DNA from: Myxococcus dinghuensis
Lineage (GTDB): Bacteria > Myxococcota > Myxococcia > Myxococcales > Myxococcaceae
Length of the DNA: 64,000 bases
Direction of reading: 5' to 3'
Assembly: GCF_024198235.1 (NCBI RefSeq)
Contig: NZ_JAKCFB010000044.1
Span: forward strand, 1 to 64,000
Both the position numbers and the translations under genes were made by a program. Under the pieces are notes generated by a model. That model saw nothing but the letters and a program-made list of their open reading frames with translations, was not told the DNA's origin and did no database searches. Positions 8,810-17,453 of the stretch are shown piece by piece. How positions within the stretch are numbered: the first letter of the stretch is position 1; every line of letters begins with the position of its first letter.

Positions 8810-10345
8810 ATGCTTACCGTTGCCGTACGCAAGGGGGGCGGGCAGATCCAGGTGGTGGATGCGCTAAGCCTCAAGGGACAATCCGAGGGCGCGGCGTTCT
8901 GTCCGAGCGAGGACTGCGGTCAACCCCTGGAGCCGGTCTCCGCATTCACGCGCGTCGGCAGCATCCCGGTACGCGCCTTCTTCCGGCACCAGCGAGGAAC
9001 TGCCAAGCAGCGCCCCTGTTGGGGCGCCAAAGGCGAGGGAGGTCTGCACTTTGCCGCGAAGCTCCACCTCCGCGCGCAGCTCCAGGAGCTGTGCGAGAAG
9101 GGTGGGGCGCTCGTCGTGGAGCAGCCGTGCCTGCGATGCGCGGCAGGCCTATCGCACGAGGCCGTGCTCACCGAACCAGGCGATGCCATCCGCATTGAGC
9201 ACTGGCTGGACCCTCGACGCACCCTGAAGCCGGATGCGGTCCTCCTGCGCGCAGGCGTTCCGCTCCTGTCGTTCGAAGTCCGGGCTGCTCACCCTTGCTC
9301 ACCAAGGAAGATTGGTGCCCTCACGGTGGCTGGGGCGCAGATGGTTGAGGTGGATGCCTGGGCATTGCTGGGTACTGAGACCGCGCCAACGTGGCGCTTC
9401 TCCTCGCCCCTACCGTTGAAGCAGGCGGTACTGCCTGTGAGTCGGCAGCTTTGTGAGGGCTGTCAGGCGGCGAAGGACTATGAAGCTGCCTGCGCGAGGC
9501 AGGCTGAGGAGCGGAGGCAGCGCGCACGCGAAGTGGAAGAACAGCGTCAGGCGCAGCGTGCCCGCGAATGGAACGAGCAGCGTGCTCGCGACGCCGAGGC
9601 TCAGCGCGCTCGTGAGGCTGCGGCTCAGCGCGCTCACGAGGCCGAGGCTCAGCGCGGTCGGAAACAGGAGGAGGTTCACGACCTGGCTTCGCGGAACGCC
9701 GCGACGGGTTCAAGGTCTGCCGGGAGCGTCAGGATGAGCGCCCCACGACCAATCTCGCGTCCAGTGAGAATCTCCCCCTCAGTTGAGATTCTCGCCCACT
9801 GCATCGTCGACGTGTGTCGGCCCGACGGGGTACGAGATGAAGTCGAGCTTGTCCTCGAGCGTGAGATGGGCGCACAGCCGCGGGGGAGGTTGGTGGAATG
9901 CGACGCTCCAAAACTGCGGGGGGCGCAACCGGGGGTGCGGCACGAACGCCAACTCCTTGGTGATTGGACTGGGCGCGCTACGGAGGATCCGGACCTGCTC
10001 CTCAAAAAGGCGCGTGCTGCGGCCAGCGCTGCGTACAGGGCCGTGCGGGACTCAGGTTGCGTCATAGATACCTATGGTGGCTTTCGTTCTGGGGTCTCCA
10101 ACGTGAGGCTGTGGCCGGATCCGAACTACTGGTGGGAGGCGCAGTCACAGCGTTGGGTTAGCGTGCAGTTGCGCGAGCTTCTCGCACGTGATTTCAAGAT
10201 TTCGGAGAGCGCAGTCGAATCAATGCTGCCCTCGGAACATTTCCGTCGAGCGCTGGTCCGCCTCAGCACGCACAAGAAGGACCTCGTCGCCTATGAGGCG
10301 CTCGGCACTGCTAAATTCGCCGAATGGCTGGGTGAAAAAGGGTAG
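8810..10345 (+). CDS. CoiA-like protein: zinc-binding plus nuclease-like domain with coiled-coil insert
   Basis: The ATG at 8810 has a GGGGGAG Shine-Dalgarno sequence and is preferred to the earlier in-frame ATG at 8741. The N-terminus has a Cys pair (CPSEDCGQPL) followed by FFRH, as in the zinc-binding head of CoiA-like proteins. A PD-(D/E)XK-like core follows: LKPDAVLL ... LLSFEVRA. A CEGC motif leads into an imperfect tandem (RAREAEAQ-type) helical repeat of about 70 residues, visible also as DNA repeats at 9530-9660. The C-terminal 200 residues are unrecognised. CoiA acts in processing of incoming DNA; whether this distant member does so is inference. Confidence 0.6.
   Translation: MLTVAVRKGGGQIQVVDALSLKGQSEGAAFCPSEDCGQPLEPVSAFTRVGSIPVRAFFRHQRGTAKQRPCWGAKGEGGLHFAAKLHLRAQLQELCEKGGALVVEQPCLRCAAGLSHEAVLTEPGDAIRIEHWLDPRRTLKPDAVLLRAGVPLLSFEVRAAHPCSPRKIGALTVAGAQMVEVDAWALLGTETAPTWRFSSPLPLKQAVLPVSRQLCEGCQAAKDYEAACARQAEERRQRAREVEEQRQAQRAREWNEQRARDAEAQRAREAAAQRAHEAEAQRGRKQEEVHDLASRNAATGSRSAGSVRMSAPRPISRPVRISPSVEILAHCIVDVCRPDGVRDEVELVLEREMGAQPRGRLVECDAPKLRGAQPGVRHERQLLGDWTGRATEDPDLLLKKARAAASAAYRAVRDSGCVIDTYGGFRSGVSNVRLWPDPNYWWEAQSQRWVSVQLRELLARDFKISESAVESMLPSEHFRRALVRLSTHKKDLVAYEALGTAKFAEWLGEKG
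9530..9662 (+). repeat. imperfect tandem repeat inside the CoiA-like gene
   Basis: Units resembling CGTGAGGCTGCGGCTCAGCG recur several times in tandem and encode an Ala/Glu/Arg/Gln heptad-like helix. It is probably a length-variable linker. Confidence 0.6.
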
Positions 10346-10475
10346 CCGAGTGGGCGTGCTCTGCCGTTGCAGTTTTGCCCTCCTTCATCACGAGCGCACA
10401 CAGTTCTTGAGGAGACGTGGCCGTTGTCTCGGGGGGGACAGCCCCTGGCTCGCCGTGCCGCACCTCGCTGGCCCC

Positions 10476-10515
10476 GTGCGCGCCTCGCTCACTCGTCGTG
10501 ACGCGCTACTGAACT
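10476..10515. repeat. TTGACGCA-type intergenic repeat, left-half copy d
   Basis: GCGCGCCTCGCTCACTCGTC is followed by GTGACGCGCTACTGAACT. It matches the left end of copy f at 11697 almost base for base. It lies between convergent genes in a gap otherwise without features. Confidence 0.5.
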
Positions 10516-10564
10516 GGCCTCGGCCCACCTTTGATCCGGTGATTCAGTTTGCGCTAGGCGCAGC

Positions 10565-11032
10565 CTATTTAAGGCACGCAGGAGGCTTCCAATGCTGACG
10601 TAGATGTTCCGGGATATGCTTGCTCCAGATCGGCGCTTTGCCCGCAATCGCCTTAAACTTCGCGATTGCAAGTGAACGTCCTTCATTGCGGCCTTTGGAG
10701 CCGGGCGCATCGAGGGCCGCAATCACCAATGCTCGTTCGGCTAAGTAGATGCTGTCAGCGTCAAAGCAGTCGTCGAGAAGGACAAGCAGGGCATAGTCCC
10801 AGGGGCCATTGGAGAAGCGCCCTGTTTGGCCTTCTGTAGCTCGACGACCTTTGATTTGAAAAGTGAAGCCGTTCTTCTTTGCGTCCATGCCGTGTTCTCG
10901 GGCTATCGTTAACTGAAGGCCAAGGATATTTGCGGCTTCGTACTCTGCAATTTCGCCCGTGACGCCGAGGGGCTTGCCGGTTGCTTCGTAATATTCGCGA
11001 GCTAGTGGTTTTACATCCTTCAGGATCGCCAT
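10565..11032 (-). CDS. small PD-(D/E)XK-like protein
   Basis: The start at 11032 has GGAAGAG upstream and is preferred to an ATG at 11047. The 155 residues contain GEIAEYEAANILG, then GMDAKKNG, then FTFQIKGRR: Glu, Asp and QxK spaced like a minimal PD-(D/E)XK nuclease fold. It could be a restriction-type nuclease subunit or a solitary DNA-binding protein. No methylase is adjacent. The nuclease assignment is inferred from these motifs only. Confidence 0.5.
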   Translation of the reverse strand: MAILKDVKPLAREYYEATGKPLGVTGEIAEYEAANILGLQLTIAREHGMDAKKNGFTFQIKGRRATEGQTGRFSNGPWDYALLVLLDDCFDADSIYLAERALVIAALDAPGSKGRNEGRSLAIAKFKAIAGKAPIWSKHIPEHLRQHWKPPACLK

Positions 11033-11133
11033 AGCGTCTCTTCCCATGCCGGATGCTCCCTCTAAATGAGGCTGTACGGCGCCAGCTTAGGGAAGGGCCC
11101 ATGGCTGTCAATGCAATCGATGCATCCTGGAAA

Positions 11134-11214
11134 ACTGCTCACTTGGATTGACGCGTTGCATGGCGCACTCTTGACGCATCCACGACGAAGCGACTGAGTT
11201 CTTGGGATCCACAG
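11134..11214. repeat. TTGACGCA-rich intergenic repeat, copy e
   Basis: CTGCTCACTTGGATTGACGCG ... CTCTTGACGCATCCACGACGAAGCGACTGAGTT: two TTGACGC units and the AGCGACTGAG block. It overlaps the start of the next frame. Confidence 0.55.
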
Positions 11215-11646
11215 CCGCGAGTGCGGCCCAGCGACGTGATGCGGCTGACGCGCTCGCGGACCAGCTCGAGGCGGGCTGCGTCGACGTCATGCTGCCGCAC
11301 GTAGTCCTCATCGTGGAGGGGCCGGAGGTACCGCCCCTCCAGGCCGTCAGCGACAAGCAGCTCGCCTATGCGCGGGCTGTCCGCGCGAGTGCCGTCCATC
11401 CTCAGCACGGTGCTGGCGCGCGGTGCGAAGCTGCCACGCGCCAACGTCGAGGATCAGATGCCGATGCTCGTCGGCTGGGTGCAGAGCCACCTGCGTGTGA
11501 AGACGGAGAGCCGCTACTGGCTGGACGGCCAGGCGCGCGAGGACCCGGGTAGCGGCGTGTTGGCCGAAGCCTTCCGCAAGGCACGAGCCGCGAAGGAGGA
11601 GATGCCCGCGGACCTGCTTCTCCATATCGAGCTGGCGTGGCCATGA
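11202..11646 (+). pseudogene. frameshifted hypothetical gene
   Basis: Protein-like sequence runs in one frame to about 11365 (RRDAADALADQLEAGCVDVML ...) and then in another from about 11368 to 11646 (... WVQSHLRVKTESRYWLDGQA ...). This suggests one gene split by a frameshift. It is followed with overlap by a 25-codon frame at 11643-11720 (MSLTMISDLLAERVRAML ...) that ends inside the next repeat copy. The gene order and short coupled frames look phage-like, but no family is recognised. Confidence 0.35.
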
Positions 11647-11696
11647 GCCTGACGATGATTTCGGACCTCCTCGCCGAGCGGGTACGCGCGATGCTT

Positions 11697-11782
11697 GCGC
11701 GCCTCGCTCACTCGTCTTGACGCAATGCCGCTCGTGGACTTGGTGTGCTCGTGATGCAGCGACCGAGTTTCGGGTAGGCACA
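11697..11782. repeat. TTGACGCA-rich intergenic repeat, copy f
   Basis: GCGCGCCTCGCTCACTCGTC, TTGACGCA, then GTGATGCAGCGACCGAGTTT and CGGGTAGGCACAGG. It ends about 45 nt before the CAP-domain gene. Confidence 0.6.
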
Positions 11783-11825
11783 GGGGGGTAGAGTGCGCAT
11801 GCCCGTTCAACCCAGGGAGCATCTC

Positions 11826-12380
11826 GTGAAGCGGAATTCCTTGCTCTTCTTCGCCGCGTTCCTAGTGCTCTGCTTAGCACACGCCTTTGCGGCGGCGCCG
11901 ACGTTGAAGCAGGAGACGCCGCCGACGACGAAGAAGAAGGAGCCCCCGGCATCATCGCGAAAGGACACTCGTGATGACAAGACGAAGGCCATCGAGGCTC
12001 ACAATGAGTACCGAAAGAAGCATGGCGCGGAACCGCTGGTGTGGAACGATGAGATGGCGGACTTTGCGGAGGAGCACACGAAGGTATGCGACTTCAAGCA
12101 TAGCACCGCCGACTGGGGGGAGAACATCGCCGAGGGCTACGAGGACGTTAATGATGCGTTCAATGCCTGGTACGATGAGGTAAATATTTACAAGGCCGGG
12201 AAGGAGGATTTCGACATGAAAACTGCGCACTTCACACAAATGGTATGGAAGGGCACGAAGGAGTTTGGTTGTTACAGCAGGAAGTGTCCGAGAGGTTATT
12301 ACCTAGTCTGCGAATACAACCCGGCGGGGAACATCAAGGGGGAAAACGGTAAGCACTTCAAAGAGAACGTACAGCCCTAA
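11826..12380 (+). CDS. secreted CAP (SCP/PR-1-like) domain protein
   Basis: The GTG at 11826 is chosen because CAGGGAG precedes it and it opens a clean signal peptide (VKRNSLLFFAAFLVLCLAHA ...). A Lys/Pro/Thr linker leads into a CAP domain with AHNEYRKKHG, HFTQMVWKGTKEFGC (His 135 on; CAP1 signature) and YLVCEYNPAGN (CAP2 signature), plus conserved Cys residues. The form is closer to eukaryotic PR-1/CRISP proteins than to the usual bacterial YkwD type. Likely secreted; the biochemical role of bacterial CAP proteins is unsettled. Confidence 0.85.
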   Translation: MKRNSLLFFAAFLVLCLAHAFAAAPTLKQETPPTTKKKEPPASSRKDTRDDKTKAIEAHNEYRKKHGAEPLVWNDEMADFAEEHTKVCDFKHSTADWGENIAEGYEDVNDAFNAWYDEVNIYKAGKEDFDMKTAHFTQMVWKGTKEFGCYSRKCPRGYYLVCEYNPAGNIKGENGKHFKENVQP

Positions 12381-12418
12381 GCGACGGTTCGTCCCACCGG
12401 AAGCTTCACTCTGTGGTG

Positions 12419-13126
12419 ATGCGCAGGCCTATGGACGCTCGAAGGTCTGGCAGTTCATGCATCGCTCAGAATCGGAGCAAAACCCCTCCAGCGGAGACTG
12501 CAGCTCCTCAGGCTCAAACGCCGATAGACGTGTTTGAATGAGCTGATCTCCACTCGCTCCCCGACACGCCGCCCGCCCTGTTGCGCCAGCCCTGGCTGGT
12601 GGAAGTGAGGCACCCAGACGAGGGCGACCGCCTCTTCGGCGATACCCTCTCTCTGTCCGGGTACACCCTGGACGGCACCATGTACCTGCTGGGGCAGCTC
12701 GGCGATGGATGTTCCGTCCTCGCGTCCTGGCGGCCCCGGTGGACGGGCGAGGACTTGGAGGAGGGCCCTCGTCGGGAGCGCTCCCCGGTCATCGACGAGG
12801 GCCACACGCCGCCGCACGCTGCCTGGGCGCGGGAGGCCGCGCGCTACGCCGTCATCTTCGGTTTGCTCTTGGAGGCCGAGGGCTCACGGCTCGGAATCGA
12901 AGAGGCAGGTCAACGCGAGGCCCAGGAGGGCCTGCCGGTGCGAACCGTCTACCTGCGTGGCCCTGTGGCTGTCCCGGCGATCTCGCCCGAGGCTGGCCTC
13001 GGCGCAGTGGAGCGCCAGGCGCGTGGGTACCTCAAACGCCAGCGCCATGGGCCCTGGCTGTCCCTCGCCCGCTGGCAGTACGTCTCGAAGCGCTCCGCGT
13101 GGCGATGGGTGCGGCCGGCGTCGTAG
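12419..13126 (+). pseudogene. hypothetical gene with an in-frame TGA
   Basis: One reading frame runs from ATG 12419 to 13126 and is interrupted only by TGA at 12539-12541 (PIDVFE-stop-ADLHSLPD). The sequence on both sides reads as one protein, and the stop differs by one base from TGG (Trp). Downstream, LRQPWLVEVRHPDEGD and YTLDGTMYLLGQLGDG suggest a folded domain of unknown family. Alternatively the gene starts at TTG 12581 and is intact (181 aa). Confidence 0.45.
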
Positions 13127-13190
13127 GGGCGGCCCTGCTTGCTGCACATGCGCATTCGCCCCCTCCTGGTCGAACAGCGGAGAGGGCTGT

Positions 13191-13637
13191 TTATCTCGTC
13201 CGTCGAGCAGGGGCCTTCCATCGGGCCATGCGTCGAATGTGCGAGATCTCCTCGAGGAACTCCATCCGCGTGGGGTGGTCCCTGCGCAGAAGGCGCACGC
13301 GGCGCTCCGCCTCATCCAGCTTGCGGCGGGCCCTGTCTGCTTGGTCGGGAAACTGATTCGCCGTCATTGCGAAGAGGCAGGCCACGTGTGCTCGCCTTCC
13401 GACGGTGTCGTAGCCGAGCTTCGCGGTGCGGCGGAGCGCACGGCTGAATTCCTTCCACGTGCAGTCGCGCCCGTAGGCGCCCAGCAGGATGTCCTCGGCC
13501 GTCCTCCTCTTGAGGGTGAGGCGCTCCTTCGGCGTTTTGGCCGCGCGCAGCCAGGACAGCTGGTGTGCCAGGAACGTGCGCTCGAACTCCGCGAAGCTCG
13601 CCTTGGACAAGGAGAGATGGAGTCTGCCGCTCGCCAT
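13191..13637 (-). CDS. hypothetical helical protein (148 aa)
   Basis: The start is placed at ATG 13637 (MASGRLHLSLSKASF). The product is basic and helical (LRRTAKLGYDTVGRRAHVACL ...) with no recognised domain. It is convergent with the gene ending at 13126. Confidence 0.5.
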   Translation of the reverse strand: MASGRLHLSLSKASFAEFERTFLAHQLSWLRAAKTPKERLTLKRRTAEDILLGAYGRDCTWKEFSRALRRTAKLGYDTVGRRAHVACLFAMTANQFPDQADRARRKLDEAERRVRLLRRDHPTRMEFLEEISHIRRMARWKAPARRTR

Positions 13638-14051
13638 GAGACCAGCGGGCCTCCGCTCTGGTTGGGCGGTAGGACTGTCCCGCGGCACTGCTGGCGTCGT
13701 TCTCTGAGGATGCAGCGTCGGGGGCGGCGCTGGCATGGCAAGCTCCGTTCTCGGTAGGTGCTCTCAACCTAGCCTACCGGGACGAGCGCGATAGGAGGTA
13801 CACCATCCGCTGGACCCTGGGCACCTCCTTGGAGCCGCCGCCCTGAAGTCGTGCGCTCCGGGACTCGTTCCTTGAGGGGGCGCCCTTCCAGGCGGCGGGA
13901 TCAGCGTCGAGGAAACCAGCAGGTGGCGTGAGGGCTTCTGTGTAGGTCGAGTGTAATGGACCTATTGGGTTGCATTTGTGGGTGCAAGCCGGAATTTCTA
14001 GTCGAAGGAACTTGCTGCCTTGGGGCGGGCCTAGCTGTGCTGTGGCCCTCC
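13638..14051. other. gap between divergent genes
   Basis: It contains a 7-bp inverted repeat (CGGTAGG/CCTACCG, 13752-13779) that could be an operator. No gene is supported. Confidence 0.4.
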
Positions 14052-14627
14052 ATGTCCGACTTCCGCGAGGCCCTTGAATCGATTTCGGAGTCCCCATGCT
14101 CCGAGCATCCTGGCTTCTCCGCCGCCCTGGCCTGTACTCGTTGCGGCACCTTCATCTGTGCCTTCTGCGCCTCGTCCAGTGCGGGCCTGTGCCTTCGGTG
14201 CCTCCATGTAGCTCCGGAGCTGGCGCCGCGCAGGGCCCGGCTCGCGGCAAACCTTGTTGACGCCGCCGCGCTCGTCCTCCCGTCCCTGCTCCTGGGCGTC
14301 CTCCGGTGCCTGGCGCTGCCGGACGAGGCGCCGACGAAGGCTCCAGCCGTGTACATCCCGGCGCTTCTCGTGTTGTTCGTGCAGGCGGCTTTGATTCGAG
14401 ACACGGGCGCGAGCCTCGGAAAGAGGCTCTTGGGGATTCGAGTCATCCGACGGGACGGCCTTCCGGCGGAAGTGTGGCGGATCGCCCTGCTGAGGAACGC
14501 GCTCCCGATGGCGCTCTGCGGCTACTGCGTCTGGTTCGGCCTCGTGGATGCGCTCTTCATCGTAGGGGAGGAGCGGCGATGCCTTCACGACTGGGTGGCA
14601 GGCACCCGCGTCGTGAAGGCACCTTGA
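14052..14627 (+). CDS. RDD-family membrane protein with N-terminal zinc-binding Cys cluster
   Basis: The ATG at 14052 opens a 191-residue protein. The N-terminus has CSEHPGFSAALACTRCGTFICAFCA ..., a B-box-like Cys/His cluster common on myxobacterial membrane proteins. The RDD domain follows: RRARLAANLVDAAAL, two hydrophobic segments, GASLGKRLLGIRVI, a third segment and the closing HDWVAGTRVV. RDD proteins are small polytopic inner-membrane proteins, some implicated in ion or osmolyte transport. Confidence 0.85.
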   Translation: MSDFREALESISESPCSEHPGFSAALACTRCGTFICAFCASSSAGLCLRCLHVAPELAPRRARLAANLVDAAALVLPSLLLGVLRCLALPDEAPTKAPAVYIPALLVLFVQAALIRDTGASLGKRLLGIRVIRRDGLPAEVWRIALLRNALPMALCGYCVWFGLVDALFIVGEERRCLHDWVAGTRVVKAP

Positions 14628-14711
14628 GCGCAGTGCTCCTTCGCGGCGCGCCTGGCTGAAGCTTTGGGTTCGGAGTCCCTTCACAGCGAAGGGAGAAGGA
14701 GAGGCGATGAC

Positions 14712-16586
14712 ATGGGGAGAGAGGTGAAGTCGGGGCGTCCCCGCTGGCTGGCTGGGCTCGTGTGCGCGGTGATGGCGCTGTCGCTGGGGTGTGCCCGGCA
14801 GACATGGAGGCGGGACGACGTCATGACGTGGGAGGGCTGCTGCAAGGGGGCCGACGCGTGCCTTGCGCTCCTGCAGGATGTCCACGGCCCAGACACCGGG
14901 GCGCGATGGCTGCCGCCGGAGCAGGAGTGTGCTGCTTGGAAGCTAGGGCGAGAGGGGGAGGATGTCGTCCCTCGGCTGATTCCGTTGCTTCGCCATGCGG
15001 ACCGTCGTGTCCGCGGCGGTGCGGCATGGGCTCTGGGGGCATTGGAAAAGAAGGCCAGCAAGGCCGTGCCCGCGCTCCTCGACGCCTATGAGCGGGAGCC
15101 CGATGGGAAGGCACTGAGCGCGCTCTCTTCGCTCGATGACGAGCGAGCAGCGCCCGCCATTCTGCGTCACCTCCTGGAGTCGCCCATGTCGACGCTGGAG
15201 CATCTCGGGCCTGCATTGGCCCCGGTGCTGGTGGAGGTGCTGGAGAATCCAGAGTCGAGCTGGGAGGAGCTGGTGCGGGTGCGCTACGTGCTCGCCCGGC
15301 GCGCCTCCACGCTCACGGAGAATTTCGTCCCGCGCCTGCGGACGCTCCTCGCGCGAGAGCTGGCGGAGCCCACCCTCCGGCGCCCGCCAGGGACGTCCTG
15401 CCCGGCAGCACCAGCGCCAGGCTGCGAGGCCATCTTCGACGCGTGTACCCCGCGAGCGGCCTACGTGGCGTCGGTGTTGGCGGCCTACGAGCGCCAAGGG
15501 GCGGAGGCCGCGCCCGAGGTGCTCCAGGCGCTACAGCGGGCGGACGTGCGCCTCACGCCCGTGGCGCTGCAGGCGCTGGTGGCCTTCGACAGCCCCGCTG
15601 CGGTGTCCTCCGTGCTCCAGCAGCTCGCCGTGCCGGAGTGCCGCGCTCGGGCCCTCACGAGCCTCGCGTCCCTGGGGCCGGTGGCGCGGCCAGCCGCGAC
15701 GGAGCCGCTGCTGCGGCTGCTGGCCACGGGGAAGGAAAGGTGGGAGCGCGCGCGGGCGGCGGAGGCCCTTGGACGCCTGGGCGACCCAGCCGCCCTCAAG
15801 GCCCTGCGCCAGGCGGTGTACGAGCCGCACAGCGAAGTCCAGGCCGCGGCAGTCCGGGCGCTGGGCAGCTACACCTTCCGGGCCTATGCGCACGAGTTGG
15901 AGCCCCTGTTTCAGCAGGTGCTGACGACGCATGCTTCCCCTGTGGCGCGGAGCCACGCGAGGTGGGCGCTGCAGTCCCTCGCAGGCCAGGAGGTGCGGCC
16001 TGCGGACCCTTCCGAGCCCGCCAGTGTGCTTCCAGGGCGCGGCCTGGACTGGCAGATGTGCCAGGGCCCCACGTCCATCCAGTTGTACTGGGAGAAGCCG
16101 AAGACGCCCTCGCGAGAGGGGCCATGCGCAGCCGTACCTGACGTGGACTTCGCGTCCGTCCTCGAAGCGATGGGTGAGGCCTGCCTCGTCGGCCGGGACT
16201 TCGGGGAGTTTGGCGGCACGCTGGAAGTGCACGAGGCCGGGCGGGTGACGGTGCTGGAGGAGCCACACGCCAACCCCCTGCAGGCCGTGTGGGTGCACGG
16301 CACCCTCGTGGTGGTGGAGGGACTCGCACACCTGTTTGGCGGAGACGGGCGTCTGGTGCGTGTCGAGGCGTCCGAGGGGCGGTGGCGCGCCACGCCTTGG
16401 GTGGAACTCCCAGGAGCGCCGCTGGCACACGGGCTGGATAAAGAGGGGAACCTCGTGGTGGGGACGACAGACCAGCGACTCGATGAAGTCTTCTGTGGCC
16501 GGGCGGGTACGTCCGCGCCCGCCCATGTGCTGCGCGTCGCGGGGGACGGGCGCCTGGCCCCCGTCGGACCGGATGGACGGCCCTGA
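14712..16586 (+). CDS. HEAT-repeat lipoprotein
   Basis: The start at 14712 gives a lipoprotein signal: a basic N-terminus, a hydrophobic stretch and the lipobox LSLGC. Residues from about 85 on are HEAT-type helical repeats (LLRHADRRVRGGAAWALGAL, ALGRLGDPAALKALRQAV and others), a scaffold for protein binding. The last 180 residues are beta-rich with Trp/Gly repeats (LQAVWVHGTLVVVEG ...), resembling propeller-type blades. Outer-membrane or periplasmic anchoring is inferred from the lipobox. Partners unknown. Confidence 0.75.
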   Translation: MGREVKSGRPRWLAGLVCAVMALSLGCARQTWRRDDVMTWEGCCKGADACLALLQDVHGPDTGARWLPPEQECAAWKLGREGEDVVPRLIPLLRHADRRVRGGAAWALGALEKKASKAVPALLDAYEREPDGKALSALSSLDDERAAPAILRHLLESPMSTLEHLGPALAPVLVEVLENPESSWEELVRVRYVLARRASTLTENFVPRLRTLLARELAEPTLRRPPGTSCPAAPAPGCEAIFDACTPRAAYVASVLAAYERQGAEAAPEVLQALQRADVRLTPVALQALVAFDSPAAVSSVLQQLAVPECRARALTSLASLGPVARPAATEPLLRLLATGKERWERARAAEALGRLGDPAALKALRQAVYEPHSEVQAAAVRALGSYTFRAYAHELEPLFQQVLTTHASPVARSHARWALQSLAGQEVRPADPSEPASVLPGRGLDWQMCQGPTSIQLYWEKPKTPSREGPCAAVPDVDFASVLEAMGEACLVGRDFGEFGGTLEVHEAGRVTVLEEPHANPLQAVWVHGTLVVVEGLAHLFGGDGRLVRVEASEGRWRATPWVELPGAPLAHGLDKEGNLVVGTTDQRLDEVFCGRAGTSAPAHVLRVAGDGRLAPVGPDGRP

Positions 16587-17453
16587 CGCCACTGCTTAGG
16601 GAGAGGCGCCCGTCCTGGAGCAGGAGGGGCCTGGCGCGGGCAAGGGCGCTTCAGGCGCGCTCGGCTTCCGATGTGAGGTGACTTGCTTCCGGCTTTCCGG
16701 CAGGCGTCGGCGCCCCGAGCTGGAGGCGCCGTCCGCCCCTGCTACGAACAGCTTGGGTGAACCTGCTGCGATCCATTACCCCGGCCCATGACACCGTCAC
16801 CTCGAACACGCCTTCCCCCAGGGCGGTAGCGTGGGGGGGCGGAGAGGCTGTGAACTCTGGTCGGCATCCAGTGTTCCTCGCGCAAAGTCTCCCTGCTTCA
16901 TCGGCTTGCCGGTGGCGGAGTCCGTTACGTGCGCCGTGAAACGCTGGCACGTTGATGTGCCACCTTCCCGATGCGCTCTGGGTCGTCCCTGTTGTCTCCG
17001 TGGTGGCCATGGCCCGCTCCGACTGGGCGGAGCACGGGTGCCTGTGCCGGCGCGGCCTGCAACAGCATCTACATCACCAGTCCCTTCAGGTCGGCTCGCA
17101 GGTGCTGGAACCACCATCGAGGAGCGTCACGCTATCGGCAACGCATGGTCGACTCGTGGGGCAAGTTGTCACAGGCCGCCCTCCGCTTACGGCGTGGGCA
17201 GGTGAATGCCGTGGCAATTCACTGCGCCAGTCGCGGCCTCGCGTGGGCCAATATCCGGACGATGGACGTACAAACCAATCCCTCCTCGCTTCGCCCTATG
17301 GTGCTGTGGTTGCTGGCCTTTTGAGTGTTTGCGAACAGCTCGAATGTTGATGCGAAGACGGGGGCCAGGACGTGAATCGAAATGAGCGTGCTTCACGTCC
17401 TTGCTCTGGCTCAATGGCTGTGCGCGTCGGAGCGCATCGATATGGGGGGTAGA
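16587..17453. other. 867-bp region without an intact gene
   Basis: It holds the possible minus-strand pseudogene described separately, and near 17100-17320 a plus-strand protein-like tail (RQRMVDSWGKLSQAALRL ...) with no credible start. It appears to be decayed coding DNA. Confidence 0.4.
16651..17100 (-). pseudogene. possible frameshifted gene remnant
   Basis: Two minus-strand frames each contain protein-like sequence: FTAHVTDSATGKPMKQGDFA in one and GEGVFEVTVSWAGVMDRSRF in the next. Together they could be one beta-rich secreted-type protein broken by a frameshift. Weak support. Confidence 0.3.

Noticed and set aside
724..11782. TTGACGCA repeats as integron attC sites
   Set aside because: No RYYYAAC/GTTRRRY core pairs and no integron integrase were seen. 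Kept only as dispersed repeats.
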